DNA of 64,000 nt from Arachidicoccus sp. (lineage in GTDB: Bacteria > Bacteroidota > Bacteroidia > Chitinophagales > Chitinophagaceae): assembly GCA_028283605.1 (NCBI GenBank), contig JAPWKH010000014.1, positions 1 to 64,000 of the forward strand. The letters run 5' to 3'. This document shows, piece by piece, positions 31,953 to 40,448 of the stretch. Position 1 is the first letter of the stretch; each line of letters begins with the position of its first letter. The notes below the pieces were generated by a model. The model was not told the origin of the DNA. It saw only the letters and a list, made by a program, of their open reading frames with translations, and ran no database searches. Made by a program: the position numbers and the translations under genes.

Positions 31953-32789
31953 ATGAAAAAAATAGACGCACATAATCATTTTTGGCTCTATCAAAAAGAC
32001 CGCGATGCGTGGATTACGGACGATATGCAAGTAATTCAAAGAGATTTTTTAACGCAGGATTTATATGCTGTTTTCCTTGAAAATAATATTGATGGAACGG
32101 TTGCTGTGCAAGCCGACCAATCGGAAAAGGAAACAGAATTTTTATTGAATCTTGCTAAAGAAAATGATTTCATTAAAGGCGTTGTCGGCTGGGTAGATTT
32201 GAAAAATGAAAATGTTGAAGAACGATTGATTCATTATTCAAAAGAAAAAAAGATAAAGGGTTTCCGGCATATTTTGCAAGGCGAAAATGTAGAGGAATAT
32301 TTGGCCAATAATGATTTTTTGAAAGGCATTTCTTTGTTGGGAAAATACAATTTTACGTATGATATTTTGGTATATCATTATCAGTTAAAATTTGTAATAG
32401 ATTTCGTGAAACGCTTTCCGTATCAGCGTTTCATAATAGACCATTTGGCGAAGCCCGATATAAAAAATAGATTGATTGATGATTGGAGAAAAGAAATTTC
32501 CGCTATTGCAAAACATGAAAATGTCTATTGTAAAATTTCAGGAATGGTAACGGAAGCCGATCGGAAAAACTGGAAACCTGAAGATTTGAAACCTTATTTG
32601 GATGCTGTTGTTGAAAGTTTCGGAACAGATAAGATCTTATTTGGCAGTGATTGGCCTGTTTGCTTAGTGGCTACTCCTTACAAAGACTGGCTAAATGTTT
32701 TAAAAGATTATTTCTCAAATTTTTCTCCTGAAGAAAAAGAAAAAATATTTGGCGGAAATGCGATTGGTTTTTATGATTTGGGAATGTAA
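31953..32789 (+). CDS. L-fuconolactonase-like amidohydrolase
   Basis: A 278-residue amidohydrolase_2 (COG3618-type) TIM-barrel enzyme. The metal-binding HNH of IDAHNHFWLYQ opens the protein; KGFRHILQGE, FIIDHLAKPDI and the aspartate in ILFGSDWPVC are conserved. The best-known members hydrolyse L-fucono-1,5-lactone, L-rhamnonolactone and similar sugar lactones. With the transporter, mutarotase, dehydrogenase and FAH hydrolase it makes most of a non-phosphorylated deoxysugar route. The dehydratase step is missing from the window. Confidence 0.86.
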   Translation: MKKIDAHNHFWLYQKDRDAWITDDMQVIQRDFLTQDLYAVFLENNIDGTVAVQADQSEKETEFLLNLAKENDFIKGVVGWVDLKNENVEERLIHYSKEKKIKGFRHILQGENVEEYLANNDFLKGISLLGKYNFTYDILVYHYQLKFVIDFVKRFPYQRFIIDHLAKPDIKNRLIDDWRKEISAIAKHENVYCKISGMVTEADRKNWKPEDLKPYLDAVVESFGTDKILFGSDWPVCLVATPYKDWLNVLKDYFSNFSPEEKEKIFGGNAIGFYDLGM

Positions 32790-32809
32790 ATACAATCATC
32801 AAAATTTAT

Positions 32810-32839
32810 TTGTCTGCAACGCGCAAATTAGTATCTTTG
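32810..32839 (+). promoter_or_regulatory. Promoter of tRNA-Leu
   Basis: TTG (32810-32812) and TATCTTTG (32832-32839) are 19 bases apart, a full match to the Bacteroidota promoter. Transcription should start near 32845, about 34 bases before the mature tRNA. Confidence 0.8.
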
Positions 32840-32878
32840 CAACCCGTTAAAAAAAAGAGTTCTTTTTGGTTTTATTTT

Positions 32879-32960
32879 GCGGATGTGGCGAAACTGGCAG
32901 ACGCACTAGACTTAGGATCTAGCGGAGCAATCCATGTAGGTTCGATTCCTATCATCCGCA
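32879..32960 (+). tRNA. tRNA-Leu (anticodon UAG)
   Basis: An 82-nt tRNA. The acceptor stem GCGGATG pairs with CATCCGC, and the discriminator base is A. The D-region TGGCGAAACTGGCAGACGCA is typical of leucine tRNA. The anticodon stem CTAGA/TCTAG encloses CTTAGGA with anticodon TAG. There is a short variable arm, and the T-arm contains GGTTCGATTCC. The CCA end is not encoded and must be added. It reads CUA and probably other CUN codons. No integrase lies next to it, so it is not being used as an attachment site here. Confidence 0.95.
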
Positions 32961-32965
32961 CTTTT

Positions 32966-32996
32966 ACCACCTTTCCCTTTTAGGGTGGATTTTTTA
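32966..32996 (+). terminator. Intrinsic terminator after tRNA-Leu
   Basis: CCACC (32967-32971) pairs with GGTGG (32984-32988), extended by weaker pairs, and is followed by a run of six T. It begins six bases after the tRNA. Confidence 0.7.
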
Positions 32997-33034
32997 TAAT
33001 AAGAATATTCTCTGGAAAGGGCAGAGCTTAAAAT

Positions 33035-34438
33035 ATGGCAACGATTATAAGAGAAAACATTGCGCCGCTGAACGATAAGCTGGTCGTAACTTTAAACAAA
33101 GAAGATTATTTACCGGCGTTTGAAAAACAACTGAAGCAATATGCAAAATCGGCCAATATTCCCGGTTTCAGAAAAGGAATGGTTCCGTCAGGAATGATAA
33201 AAAAAATGTATGGCGCAGGCATTTTTAATGAGCAGGTAATCAAAAAAGTTGATGAAGAAATCAATAAATATATTCAGGAAAATAAAGTGGCAATCCTTGC
33301 TCAGCCGATTCCTCTGAATGACAATGAGTTTAGTTTAGATGTAAATAATCCGCAGGATTACGAATTTCAATTTGAAATTGGATTGCAGCCCGAAGTAAAC
33401 ATCGATCCAAAAAATATTGAGGTTACAAGATATGTGATTGATATTACCGATAAAATGATCGATGAGGAAATCGATCGTTTACAATTCCGTTTCGGCGAAT
33501 ACACTACTCCGGAAATTATTGAAAGTCCTGAGGCACTTATCAGCGTGGCAATTGAAACTGCAGATGGCAGCCACAAAGGAGATTCAGTATTTAATTTAAA
33601 AGATGTGGCTAAATCTCAGCAAAAAGAATTTACAGGTAAAAAAGTAGGAGATGAGATTACGCTGCAATTAAACAAAGCTTTTAAAGACGAAATTTTAACT
33701 CGTGTCATCAGCGATTTGAAACTGGAAAAAGGCAATAAAGAGGACGAAAAGAAAGAAGCTAAAATTACAATCACAAAAATTGGTTTATTGGAGAAAGCAG
33801 CGCTAAATGAAGATTTTTATAAAAAAGTTTATCCTGCAAAAGAATTAAAAACAGAACAGGAATTTCGTGATGAATTAAAAAATGATTTAAACGCATATTT
33901 TGTTCAGCAATCTAATGCGCAAATTCACGATCAGATATATCATCAATTAGTAGACCATACAACACTTGATTTTCCCGAAACATTTTTGAAACGCTGGATT
34001 GTAGTGAGCGGAGAAGGAAAGAAAACTCAGGAAGATGCCGATAAAGAATATCCTGCTTTTGTTAAGCAATTACAATGGGCTTTAATATCTTCAAAATTAA
34101 GCAGCGACAATAATGTGCAAGTAGAACAAGAAGAGTTGAAAGATTTTGCACGCGGTCAGTTATTGAGCTATCTTGGCGGTCAAATGGGATTGAACGGCAA
34201 CGAATCATGGATTGATGATTATACAAATCGTATGCTTGGCGACAGAAAATTTATAGAAGACGCGCACGGGCAAATTAGGATCAATAAATTATTCAATGCC
34301 TTAGAAAAGCAAGTTTCTGATACTAAGAAGAATATATCGGAAGAAGAATTTGCAAATTTGTTAAAACAACACAGCCACGAACATAATCATGATCACGAAC
34401 ACGAGCACGAGCACGATGAGCATGAGCATGTTCATTAA
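33035..34438 (+). CDS. tig: Trigger factor with histidine-rich tail
   Basis: A 467-residue ribosome-associated chaperone. The N-terminal ribosome-binding domain carries the signature IPGFRKGMVPSGMI (about residues 42-55). The central FKBP-like domain (about 155-245) is diverged, and its isomerase residues are hard to recognise, as usual in Bacteroidota. The C-terminal chaperone arms follow. The last 23 residues hold 11 histidines alternating with Glu, Asp and Asn, a likely Ni/Zn/Cu-binding tail. The clpP and clpX genes that often follow tig are not here; a terminator comes 20 bp after the stop. Confidence 0.9.
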   Translation: MATIIRENIAPLNDKLVVTLNKEDYLPAFEKQLKQYAKSANIPGFRKGMVPSGMIKKMYGAGIFNEQVIKKVDEEINKYIQENKVAILAQPIPLNDNEFSLDVNNPQDYEFQFEIGLQPEVNIDPKNIEVTRYVIDITDKMIDEEIDRLQFRFGEYTTPEIIESPEALISVAIETADGSHKGDSVFNLKDVAKSQQKEFTGKKVGDEITLQLNKAFKDEILTRVISDLKLEKGNKEDEKKEAKITITKIGLLEKAALNEDFYKKVYPAKELKTEQEFRDELKNDLNAYFVQQSNAQIHDQIYHQLVDHTTLDFPETFLKRWIVVSGEGKKTQEDADKEYPAFVKQLQWALISSKLSSDNNVQVEQEELKDFARGQLLSYLGGQMGLNGNESWIDDYTNRMLGDRKFIEDAHGQIRINKLFNALEKQVSDTKKNISEEEFANLLKQHSHEHNHDHEHEHEHDEHEHVH

Positions 34439-34458
34439 TCAAAAAAATATAAAAAGCA

Positions 34459-34493
34459 AAATGAATGGCAATTAAGGCCGTTCATTTTTTTTT
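34459..34493 (+). terminator. Intrinsic terminator after tig
   Basis: AAATGAATGGC pairs with GCCGTTCATTT (one G-T pair) around a 7-base loop and is followed by at least eight T. Confidence 0.8.
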
Positions 34494-34561
34494 GGCACCT
34501 ATACAGAATTTACCGCGCTTTGTTATTATTATTAAAATTAGCATGATTAACGGAATATAAT

Positions 34562-34593
34562 TTGACTATTCTGCTATGTTTTTTCTTATTTTG
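34562..34593 (+). promoter_or_regulatory. Probable promoter of ddl
   Basis: TTG (34562-34564) and TTATTTTG (34586-34593) with a 21-base spacer; the -7 element differs from TAnnTTTG at one position. Transcription would start near 34599, giving a leader of about 34 nt. Confidence 0.45.
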
Positions 34594-34632
34594 CACAAGA
34601 ATAGAATATCGTAAAACACTCTTGTATACAAT

Positions 34633-35637
34633 ATGAAAAGAAAAAAAGTAGCTTTGGTAACCGGAGGCTATCAAGGCGAAGCAGAGATAAGCTACCAAAG
34701 TGCAGAAAATGTATTTAATAATCTTGATAAAGATAAATATGATGTTTATAAAATAGACATCACAAAAGAAGGCTGGTTTTTTACCGATGCAAGCGGCGTA
34801 AAACAGCATGTAAACAAAAATGATTTTTCAATACATGTAAACGGAGAACAAATACATTTTGATATTGCGTTTATGTGCATTCACGGATCTCCCGGAGAAG
34901 ACGGAAAATTGCTTGGATATTTTGATATGATTGATTTGCCTTACACAAGCTGCAGTTCGGCAGTATCTTCTTTGACATTTAATAAAAGATATACTGTATC
35001 CGTAGCAAGTTTTGCCGGTATCCCCGTGGCAAAATCTGTAATGGCGTACAAAGATCAGGAGATTCAAATTGATAAAATTAAATCATTGAATTTTCCAGTA
35101 TTTGTAAAACCGAATAATGGTGGTTCAAGCATTGGCATGTCAAGGCTTACAGAAAAGAATGACGAACAAATCATTGCTGCGTTAAACAAAGCTTATGAAT
35201 TAGGAAAAGATGATCAGGTAATTATTGAAGAGCAAATTTTTGGAAGAGAATTTACAATAGGTGTATTGCGTAATGAATCCGGAGAAATAATTACACTTCC
35301 TATGACAGAAATTATCCTGAAAAAAGGAAGAGAGACATTTGATTTCGAAGCAAAATACAACGGAGAAACTGCAGAGGTAACGCCGGCGGAAGCTCCGGAA
35401 GAGGCAGCAGGAAAAGTAGCGGAAACCGCTAAAAAAATATACGAAACATTGAATTGCAGCGGCGTGGTGCGTATTGATTTTATTTATAATGAAGAAAATA
35501 AATTGCCGTATATGCTGGAAGTAAATACGGTGCCCGGGCAAACGAAAGAAAGCCTTGTTCCCAAACAGGTAAAAGCGAAAGGTTGGACTTTGAAAGATTT
35601 TTATTCGAGCCTGATAGAAGCTAAATTTATTCATTAA
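34633..35637 (+). CDS. ddl: D-alanine--D-alanine ligase
   Basis: A 334-residue ATP-grasp enzyme that makes the D-Ala-D-Ala dipeptide for peptidoglycan. Visible landmarks are FMCIHGSPGEDGKLLGYFD, LPYTSCSSAVSSLTFNK, the ATP-binding lysine in FPVFVKPNNGGSSIGMS, the EEQIFGREFTIGVL strand and MLEVNTVPGQT near the C-terminus with the magnesium-binding residues. The tyrosine of GYFDMIDLPYTS fits a normal D-Ala-D-Ala enzyme and not the D-lactate type. It is followed after 10 bp by a PASTA protein gene. Confidence 0.95.
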   Translation: MKRKKVALVTGGYQGEAEISYQSAENVFNNLDKDKYDVYKIDITKEGWFFTDASGVKQHVNKNDFSIHVNGEQIHFDIAFMCIHGSPGEDGKLLGYFDMIDLPYTSCSSAVSSLTFNKRYTVSVASFAGIPVAKSVMAYKDQEIQIDKIKSLNFPVFVKPNNGGSSIGMSRLTEKNDEQIIAALNKAYELGKDDQVIIEEQIFGREFTIGVLRNESGEIITLPMTEIILKKGRETFDFEAKYNGETAEVTPAEAPEEAAGKVAETAKKIYETLNCSGVVRIDFIYNEENKLPYMLEVNTVPGQTKESLVPKQVKAKGWTLKDFYSSLIEAKFIH

Positions 35638-35647
35638 AATACAAAGA

Positions 35648-36448
35648 ATGTTAGGTGCAAAGAATAGCATATCAAAATTTTTTATAAATCTGCTTATTAT
35701 TATTTTTATAGTGGTAGCTTTATTCATAGGTTTCTTTGCATCGCTCGGATGGATTACAAAACACGGAGAGTCAGTTGCCGTACCAAACGTGATGGGATTA
35801 AATATAGATGCGGCCATGCAAAAAATTTCATCTGCAAGTTTAAAACCCGTTGTACTGGATTCCACTTATTATGACAGTTTGCCTGCATTAAGCGTAGTAT
35901 CACAATCACCCAACGGCGGCGCACAGGTAAAAGACGGAAGAATAGTTTATATAACTATTAATCGCGCTGTTGCGCCTACTGTTCAAATACCGGATTTAAC
36001 AGGATATTCTTTATCCAGCGCCTCGCTGTTATTAAAGAGTTTCGGATTAAGGGTAGGAAAATTTTCATATACTGCAAGCCCGGTAAGGGATGCTGTAGTT
36101 AAACAGCAGATTGGCGACAGCATTATTGCAGCGGGATCTAAAGTTCCTATGGGAACCGCTATTAATCTCATTATTGGCGATGGCACCGGAAGCGAAATGC
36201 TGACTGTACCTAATCTCGTAGGCATGCAGGTAAGCGACGCAAAAGATTATCTGACCTCACTAAAATGTTCCATAGGAAATATAACACCGGATATGGATGT
36301 GGCGGTAGCAGACAGCGGTTATATTTATAAACAATCTCCTGAAGCGCAAGTCTCAAACGATAGTGGGCAAACAGGCATTGTACGTATGAAAGTGGGCAGC
36401 ACTATTGATGTATGGATAAGTAAAAATTCCCCGCAAAATCATCAATAA
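35648..36448 (+). CDS. Membrane-anchored PASTA-domain protein
   Basis: A 266-residue protein with a short cytoplasmic start, one membrane helix (about 14-36) and three PASTA repeats outside (about 45-110, 112-180, 185-258), each with PN(V)MG- or PDLTG-like openings and a QSPNGG or KQ.GDS ending. PASTA domains of PknB kinases and some PBPs bind muropeptides; here there is no kinase or transpeptidase attached. The gene follows ddl by 10 bp, suggesting a role linked to the cell wall. Confidence 0.88.
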   Translation: MLGAKNSISKFFINLLIIIFIVVALFIGFFASLGWITKHGESVAVPNVMGLNIDAAMQKISSASLKPVVLDSTYYDSLPALSVVSQSPNGGAQVKDGRIVYITINRAVAPTVQIPDLTGYSLSSASLLLKSFGLRVGKFSYTASPVRDAVVKQQIGDSIIAAGSKVPMGTAINLIIGDGTGSEMLTVPNLVGMQVSDAKDYLTSLKCSIGNITPDMDVAVADSGYIYKQSPEAQVSNDSGQTGIVRMKVGSTIDVWISKNSPQNHQ

Positions 36449-36521
36449 TTGATTGCATTTCTGAAGGTGTTTTTAATACAAATTATCTTTATTAGATTTG
36501 TGCAAACAAATAATTAACCTG

Positions 36522-36833
36522 ATGAATACTATAACCGTAGAGAAATTAAAAGAAAGACTTGATAGTGGAGAGGAACTTAATTTTCTGGATGTAAGAGAAG
36601 ATCATGAACGCGCAGAATTTAATATCGGCGGAAAACATATTCCCGTAGGGAAAATCCAACTCTTTGAAACTGAAGATATTGAAGACTGGAAAGATCAGGA
36701 AATCATTGTGTACTGCCGTAGCGGTAACCGCAGTGGAATTGCTACCAATATTCTGTTACAGGCCGGTTTTGAAAAACCTATAAATCTCGCCGGCGGCATG
36801 TTGGCATGGCGCGAAAAATTCGGTGATAAGTAG
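36522..36833 (+). CDS. Single-domain rhodanese-like protein
   Basis: A 103-residue sulfurtransferase-type protein starting at the ATG at 36522. An upstream in-frame TTG at 36498 is rejected because it falls inside a TAGATTTG -7 promoter element (36493-36500). The active-site loop is VYCRSGNRSG with its cysteine, and it ends in NLAGGMLAWREKF. Single-domain rhodaneses carry persulfide sulfur or act in thiol signalling; the partner is not evident. A terminator follows 86 bp after the stop. Confidence 0.9.
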   Translation: MNTITVEKLKERLDSGEELNFLDVREDHERAEFNIGGKHIPVGKIQLFETEDIEDWKDQEIIVYCRSGNRSGIATNILLQAGFEKPINLAGGMLAWREKFGDK

Positions 36834-36919
36834 CCGATTTCCGCAAGGTTAATTTCCTGAAAAAATGAACGAAAAACTTTGTTGTTTTAGTCATAAAACA
36901 CTACCTTAACGTTGAAAAT

Positions 36920-36948
36920 GGAAGTGCAAAAACACTTCCTTATTTTTT
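36920..36948 (+). terminator. Intrinsic terminator before hpf
   Basis: GGAAGTG (36920-36926) pairs perfectly with CACTTCC (36933-36939) and is followed by TTATTTTTT. It ends the rhodanese transcript. Since it is only 22 bp before the hpf ATG, it could also act as an attenuator for read-through into hpf. Confidence 0.75.
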
Positions 36949-36969
36949 CACTTTAAAATAGTTTTTGCT

Positions 36970-37269
36970 ATGAACGTAAACATTCAAACCGTGCATTTTG
37001 TAGCGGATTCAAAACTTACCGATTACGTTACCAAAAAAATTGAAAAATTGCAAACCTTTCATGATAAGATTGTGAGAGTGGAAGTATTTTTAAAGCTTGA
37101 TAATGTAGTCCATACCATAAAAGACAAGATTGCTGAGATAAACGTACACGTACCAAAGCACGTGTTTTTTGTGAAAACTTCTTCGAAGTCTTTTGAAGAA
37201 TCTTTTGATAATGCCATAGAGTCCATGACGAATAAAGTGAAAAAACATAAAGCAAGATTAGCAAGCTAA
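36970..37269 (+). CDS. hpf: Ribosome hibernation-promoting factor, short form
   Basis: A 99-residue protein of the HPF/RaiA family, which sits in the mRNA and tRNA channel of idle ribosomes in stationary phase. MNVNIQTVHFVADSKLTDYVTKKI and KLQTFHDKIVRVEVFLKL give the first half of the fold; the second half has the basic FFVKTSSKSFEESFDNAIES and KKHKARL. The length equals the short E. coli type, without the C-terminal dimerisation domain of long HPF. Terminators bracket the gene, so it is transcribed alone. Confidence 0.9.
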   Translation: MNVNIQTVHFVADSKLTDYVTKKIEKLQTFHDKIVRVEVFLKLDNVVHTIKDKIAEINVHVPKHVFFVKTSSKSFEESFDNAIESMTNKVKKHKARLAS

Positions 37270-37300
37270 TCATCTATCTTATTGATAATTTTATTATCGG

Positions 37301-37332
37301 AAAGGGTTGGAGCAATTCAATCCTTTTTATTT
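37301..37332 (+). terminator. Intrinsic terminator after hpf
   Basis: AAAGGGTTG (37301-37309) pairs with CAATCCTTT (37318-37326, one G-T pair) and is followed by TTATTTT. Confidence 0.7.
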
Positions 37333-37456
37333 TATAAAATGTTAGATAAAAAGAAACGCGGCAACCCCAATTAAGATATTCAATTAATACAAGTAACAAT
37401 TCTGCCTTTCATCTTTCCTGATTATCTTCGCCCGAATTTATTACCAATCATTTTAA

Positions 37457-38686
37457 ATGGATGTTTCCGTTTTCATAGCAAAGCGTATTGCATTTAACCA
37501 CCAGAAATCTTTTTCAAGGTTTATTATCCGCCTTGCTACTCTGGCAACCGCAATCAGCGTGGCCGCAATGATTGTTGCTTCTTCTTTTGTTTCGGGGTTT
37601 CAAAATGCGATAAGCCAAAAGATTTTCAGTTTTTGGGGGCATATCAGAATTGTACAAAATGCTCCGGTACAGTCTTTAGCTTCGCAGGAATCTGAAATGC
37701 AGCCTTTAGGTTCTGTTCTTAAAATTATAAAAAATCAAAAAGATATAAAAACGGTTGAGCCCTTTGCCACGCAATCCGCCGTTATAGAGTTTAATAAAGA
37801 TATTGAAGGTGTACTTATCAAAGGTGTTGATAAAGATTATGACTTTAAAAATCTTCAGTCATTCCTGCATGAAGGTCGTTGGATTGATTTTCCTGATTCA
37901 TCATACAGCAAGGAAATTGTATTATCATCTACCATTGCAAAAGAATTAAAGATCAGGTTACACGATACGGTAAACGTGTATTTTATTTCTGCTTCCGAAA
38001 AGGCAAGTGTAAGAAAACTTGTAGTAGTAGGAATTTATAAAACAGGAATAGAAGAATACGATAAAATGCTTGCCATTGGAGATATCCGTTTGGTAAGGCG
38101 TATAAACAATTGGGGCGCCAATGAAATAGGAGGCTATGAAGTATTTCTACATGATTATCATAAGATGGATGAAGAAGCTTATCGTTTAAATATGTTGCTG
38201 CCTAATAACTGGATGAGCACTGGAATAAAGGATGTATATCCCAATATTTTTGACTGGCTGAATATACAAGATGTAAACAAAATAGTTATATATGTGATCA
38301 TGGCGGTAGTTGCCATCATTAACCTGATTACTTGCCTGCTGATTCTTGTATTGGAAAGAATGAAGATGACAGGCATATTAAAATCTTTAGGAAGTACCGA
38401 TGGATTGATTCAAAAAATATTTTTATATCATTCCTCCATAATAGCGCTTCGCGGTGTAGTATATGGTTTTGTATTTGGCATAGGCTTATGTTTATTTCAG
38501 CAATATTTCGGATTTATTAAATTAGATGAAAGTGCTTATTACATCCGTATAGCGCCGATACATATTGTATGGCAGGAAGTGATAATTATATGTGTTGCCA
38601 CATTTTTAATTTGCTATGCCGCACTGATATTACCTACAATTTTTATAAAGAAAATACGGCCTGTAAGAGCCATTAAATTTGACTGA
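37457..38686 (+). CDS. FtsX-like ABC transporter permease (LolC/LolE type)
   Basis: A 409-residue inner-membrane permease with one N-terminal helix (about 25-48), a large periplasmic domain (50-270) and three C-terminal helices (about 275-300, 325-350, 375-400). It resembles LolC/LolE, which extract lipoproteins from the inner membrane. The opening MDVSVFIAKRIAFNHQKSFSRFI and the loop LERMKMTGILKSLGSTDGLIQ are family-typical. No ATPase gene is adjacent, as usual in Bacteroidota. truB begins 8 bp after. Confidence 0.85.
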   Translation: MDVSVFIAKRIAFNHQKSFSRFIIRLATLATAISVAAMIVASSFVSGFQNAISQKIFSFWGHIRIVQNAPVQSLASQESEMQPLGSVLKIIKNQKDIKTVEPFATQSAVIEFNKDIEGVLIKGVDKDYDFKNLQSFLHEGRWIDFPDSSYSKEIVLSSTIAKELKIRLHDTVNVYFISASEKASVRKLVVVGIYKTGIEEYDKMLAIGDIRLVRRINNWGANEIGGYEVFLHDYHKMDEEAYRLNMLLPNNWMSTGIKDVYPNIFDWLNIQDVNKIVIYVIMAVVAIINLITCLLILVLERMKMTGILKSLGSTDGLIQKIFLYHSSIIALRGVVYGFVFGIGLCLFQQYFGFIKLDESAYYIRIAPIHIVWQEVIIICVATFLICYAALILPTIFIKKIRPVRAIKFD

Positions 38687-38693
38687 TTGATAT

Positions 38694-39395
38694 ATGCGAC
38701 AAAAACCGATTCACCCGATGATGCAGCCGTTTTTGGACGGGCAGGTAATTCTGTTAAATAAACCATTGCATTGGACATCCTTTGATGCTGTAAAAAAAAT
38801 CCGTTACCTGACCGGCGTTACCAAAGTTGGGCATGCTGGCACGCTCGATCCTTTGGCAACAGGCTTACTGATTATTTGCACCGGTGCATTTACCAAAAAG
38901 ATTAATGAATATATGGCGCAGGAAAAAGAATATACAGGAAGCTTTACACTTGGCGCAACAACCCCTACTTATGATCTGGAAAGCATTCCCGAAAATGAAA
39001 AGAATATTTCTTTTTTAACGGAAAAAGATATTCTTGATACAACAAAATATTTTACAGGTAAAATTGAACAGATACCGCCTATACATTCTGCCATAAAGAA
39101 AGACGGCAAGCCTGTATATCTCGCAGCAAGAAAAGGAGAAGATGTGAAACTGGAGCCGAGAAAAATTTTTATAAAAGAATTTGAAATAACGAATATTGAT
39201 TTGCCAAAAGTTTATTTCCGTGTAGTTTGTTCGACAGGAACCTACATCAGAACACTGGCAAACGATTTTGGTGCAAAATTGAATACAGGCGCATATCTGA
39301 GTGCGTTGTGCAGAACAAGGATCGGAGCTTTTGATTTATCTCAATCCGAAACTATCGAAGCATTTTCGGACAGGATTATGCAGTTAAGAAAATAA
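38694..39395 (+). CDS. truB: tRNA pseudouridine(55) synthase
   Basis: A 233-residue enzyme that makes pseudouridine 55 in the T-loop of tRNAs. LNKPLHWTSFDAVKKIR, the catalytic aspartate in GHAGTLDPLATGLLI, PPIHSAIKKDGKP and STGTYIRTLANDFGA are the family's motifs. It is shorter than E. coli TruB (314) because the C-terminal PUA-like domain is missing, which is common in this phylum. Its last 12 bases overlap the convergent oxyR gene. Confidence 0.95.
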   Translation: MRQKPIHPMMQPFLDGQVILLNKPLHWTSFDAVKKIRYLTGVTKVGHAGTLDPLATGLLIICTGAFTKKINEYMAQEKEYTGSFTLGATTPTYDLESIPENEKNISFLTEKDILDTTKYFTGKIEQIPPIHSAIKKDGKPVYLAARKGEDVKLEPRKIFIKEFEITNIDLPKVYFRVVCSTGTYIRTLANDFGAKLNTGAYLSALCRTRIGAFDLSQSETIEAFSDRIMQLRK

Positions 39396-40328
39396 AACAG
39401 GAACAATATATTTAGAAGCATTTTTCTTAAGCTTATCAGGAATCTGATCTGTAATTACATGCCTTACTGCATTGACCAATTTTCTTTTTACAAAATCCCT
39501 GTGTGTTACAATGCCTATTTCCCTTACAGGTACGGGATCTTTAAAATGCCTTAATCTTTCTTTTTCTTTACCTGTCATTTCCATCGTTGCGAGTTCGGGC
39601 AAAATAGTGATTCCATCGGTTGTATCTACCATTCTGCGAAGTGTTTCCAGGCTTCCTGCTTCGTATTCAAAATGTGCTCCGCCATGGCTGTGCTTGCGTA
39701 AATTACACAGATTTACGATTTGAGATCGGAAACAATGCCCTTCTTCCAGCAGTAATAATTTATTCGGGTCAATATCATTGGATAATATATAGCTTTTCTT
39801 TAGCAGTGCGCTTTTTGCAGAAGTATATACCAGCATTTCTTCATAAAAAATAGGATCTTCCTTAATGCCTTTTTCTTCTAAAGGCGTTACCAGAATGCCC
39901 ATATCTATCTGTCCTTCGCGCAATTTTTTTATCAGGTTTTGTGTGGTTAATTCAATAATGGAGAGTTTTACCTGCGGGTATTTGCGAATAAATTCCGGCA
40001 CAAACAATGGCAACAAATAAGGCGCTAAGGTGGGAATTACGGCAATTTTCAATTCTCCGCTTACCATATCTTTTTTCGAAGAAATGAGCTCCAGCAATTC
40101 GTCTCTTTCAGAAATTATTTTTCTCGCCTGTTCAATTATTTCTTCGCCCGCTAATGTAGGCACAACAGGCTGTTTGCTTCTGTCAAATATTTTTACGGAC
40201 AATTCTTCTTCCAGTTTCTGGATCTGCATGCTCAGTGTCGGTTGTGTAACATGGCAACTCTCCGCTGCTTCCGCAAAATGCCGGAAAGTATTCAAAGCAA
40301 CTATATATTCCAATTGTGTAAGTGTCAT
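39384..40328 (-). CDS. oxyR: OxyR-type LysR-family regulator
   Basis: A 314-residue peroxide-responsive regulator. The N-terminal LysR helix-turn-helix (LNTFRHFAEAAESCHVTQPT) is followed by the LysR substrate domain. The segment EEGHCFRSQIVNLC carries two cysteines at positions 199 and 208, exactly the redox pair of E. coli OxyR (C199 and C208 with eight residues between), so it should sense hydrogen peroxide by disulfide formation. The targets (catalase, peroxiredoxin, dps) are not in the window. It is divergent from the TMEM175 channel gene. Confidence 0.92.
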   Translation of the reverse strand: MTLTQLEYIVALNTFRHFAEAAESCHVTQPTLSMQIQKLEEELSVKIFDRSKQPVVPTLAGEEIIEQARKIISERDELLELISSKKDMVSGELKIAVIPTLAPYLLPLFVPEFIRKYPQVKLSIIELTTQNLIKKLREGQIDMGILVTPLEEKGIKEDPIFYEEMLVYTSAKSALLKKSYILSNDIDPNKLLLLEEGHCFRSQIVNLCNLRKHSHGGAHFEYEAGSLETLRRMVDTTDGITILPELATMEMTGKEKERLRHFKDPVPVREIGIVTHRDFVKRKLVNAVRHVITDQIPDKLKKNASKYIVPVLFS

Positions 40329-40448
40329 TTATTTAATTTAAGCAAAAATAATGATCCTGCACAACGTATTAAATGTCTTCGGGATTAAGTTACATTCATT
40401 TAATTTTTTTTGTTAATATTGAAGTTTAGTATTTTAAAATAAGCTAAT

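Noticed and set aside
32879-32960. tRNA-Leu as an integration site of a genomic island
   Set aside because: No integrase, direct repeat of the tRNA end or change to phage-like genes was found beside it.
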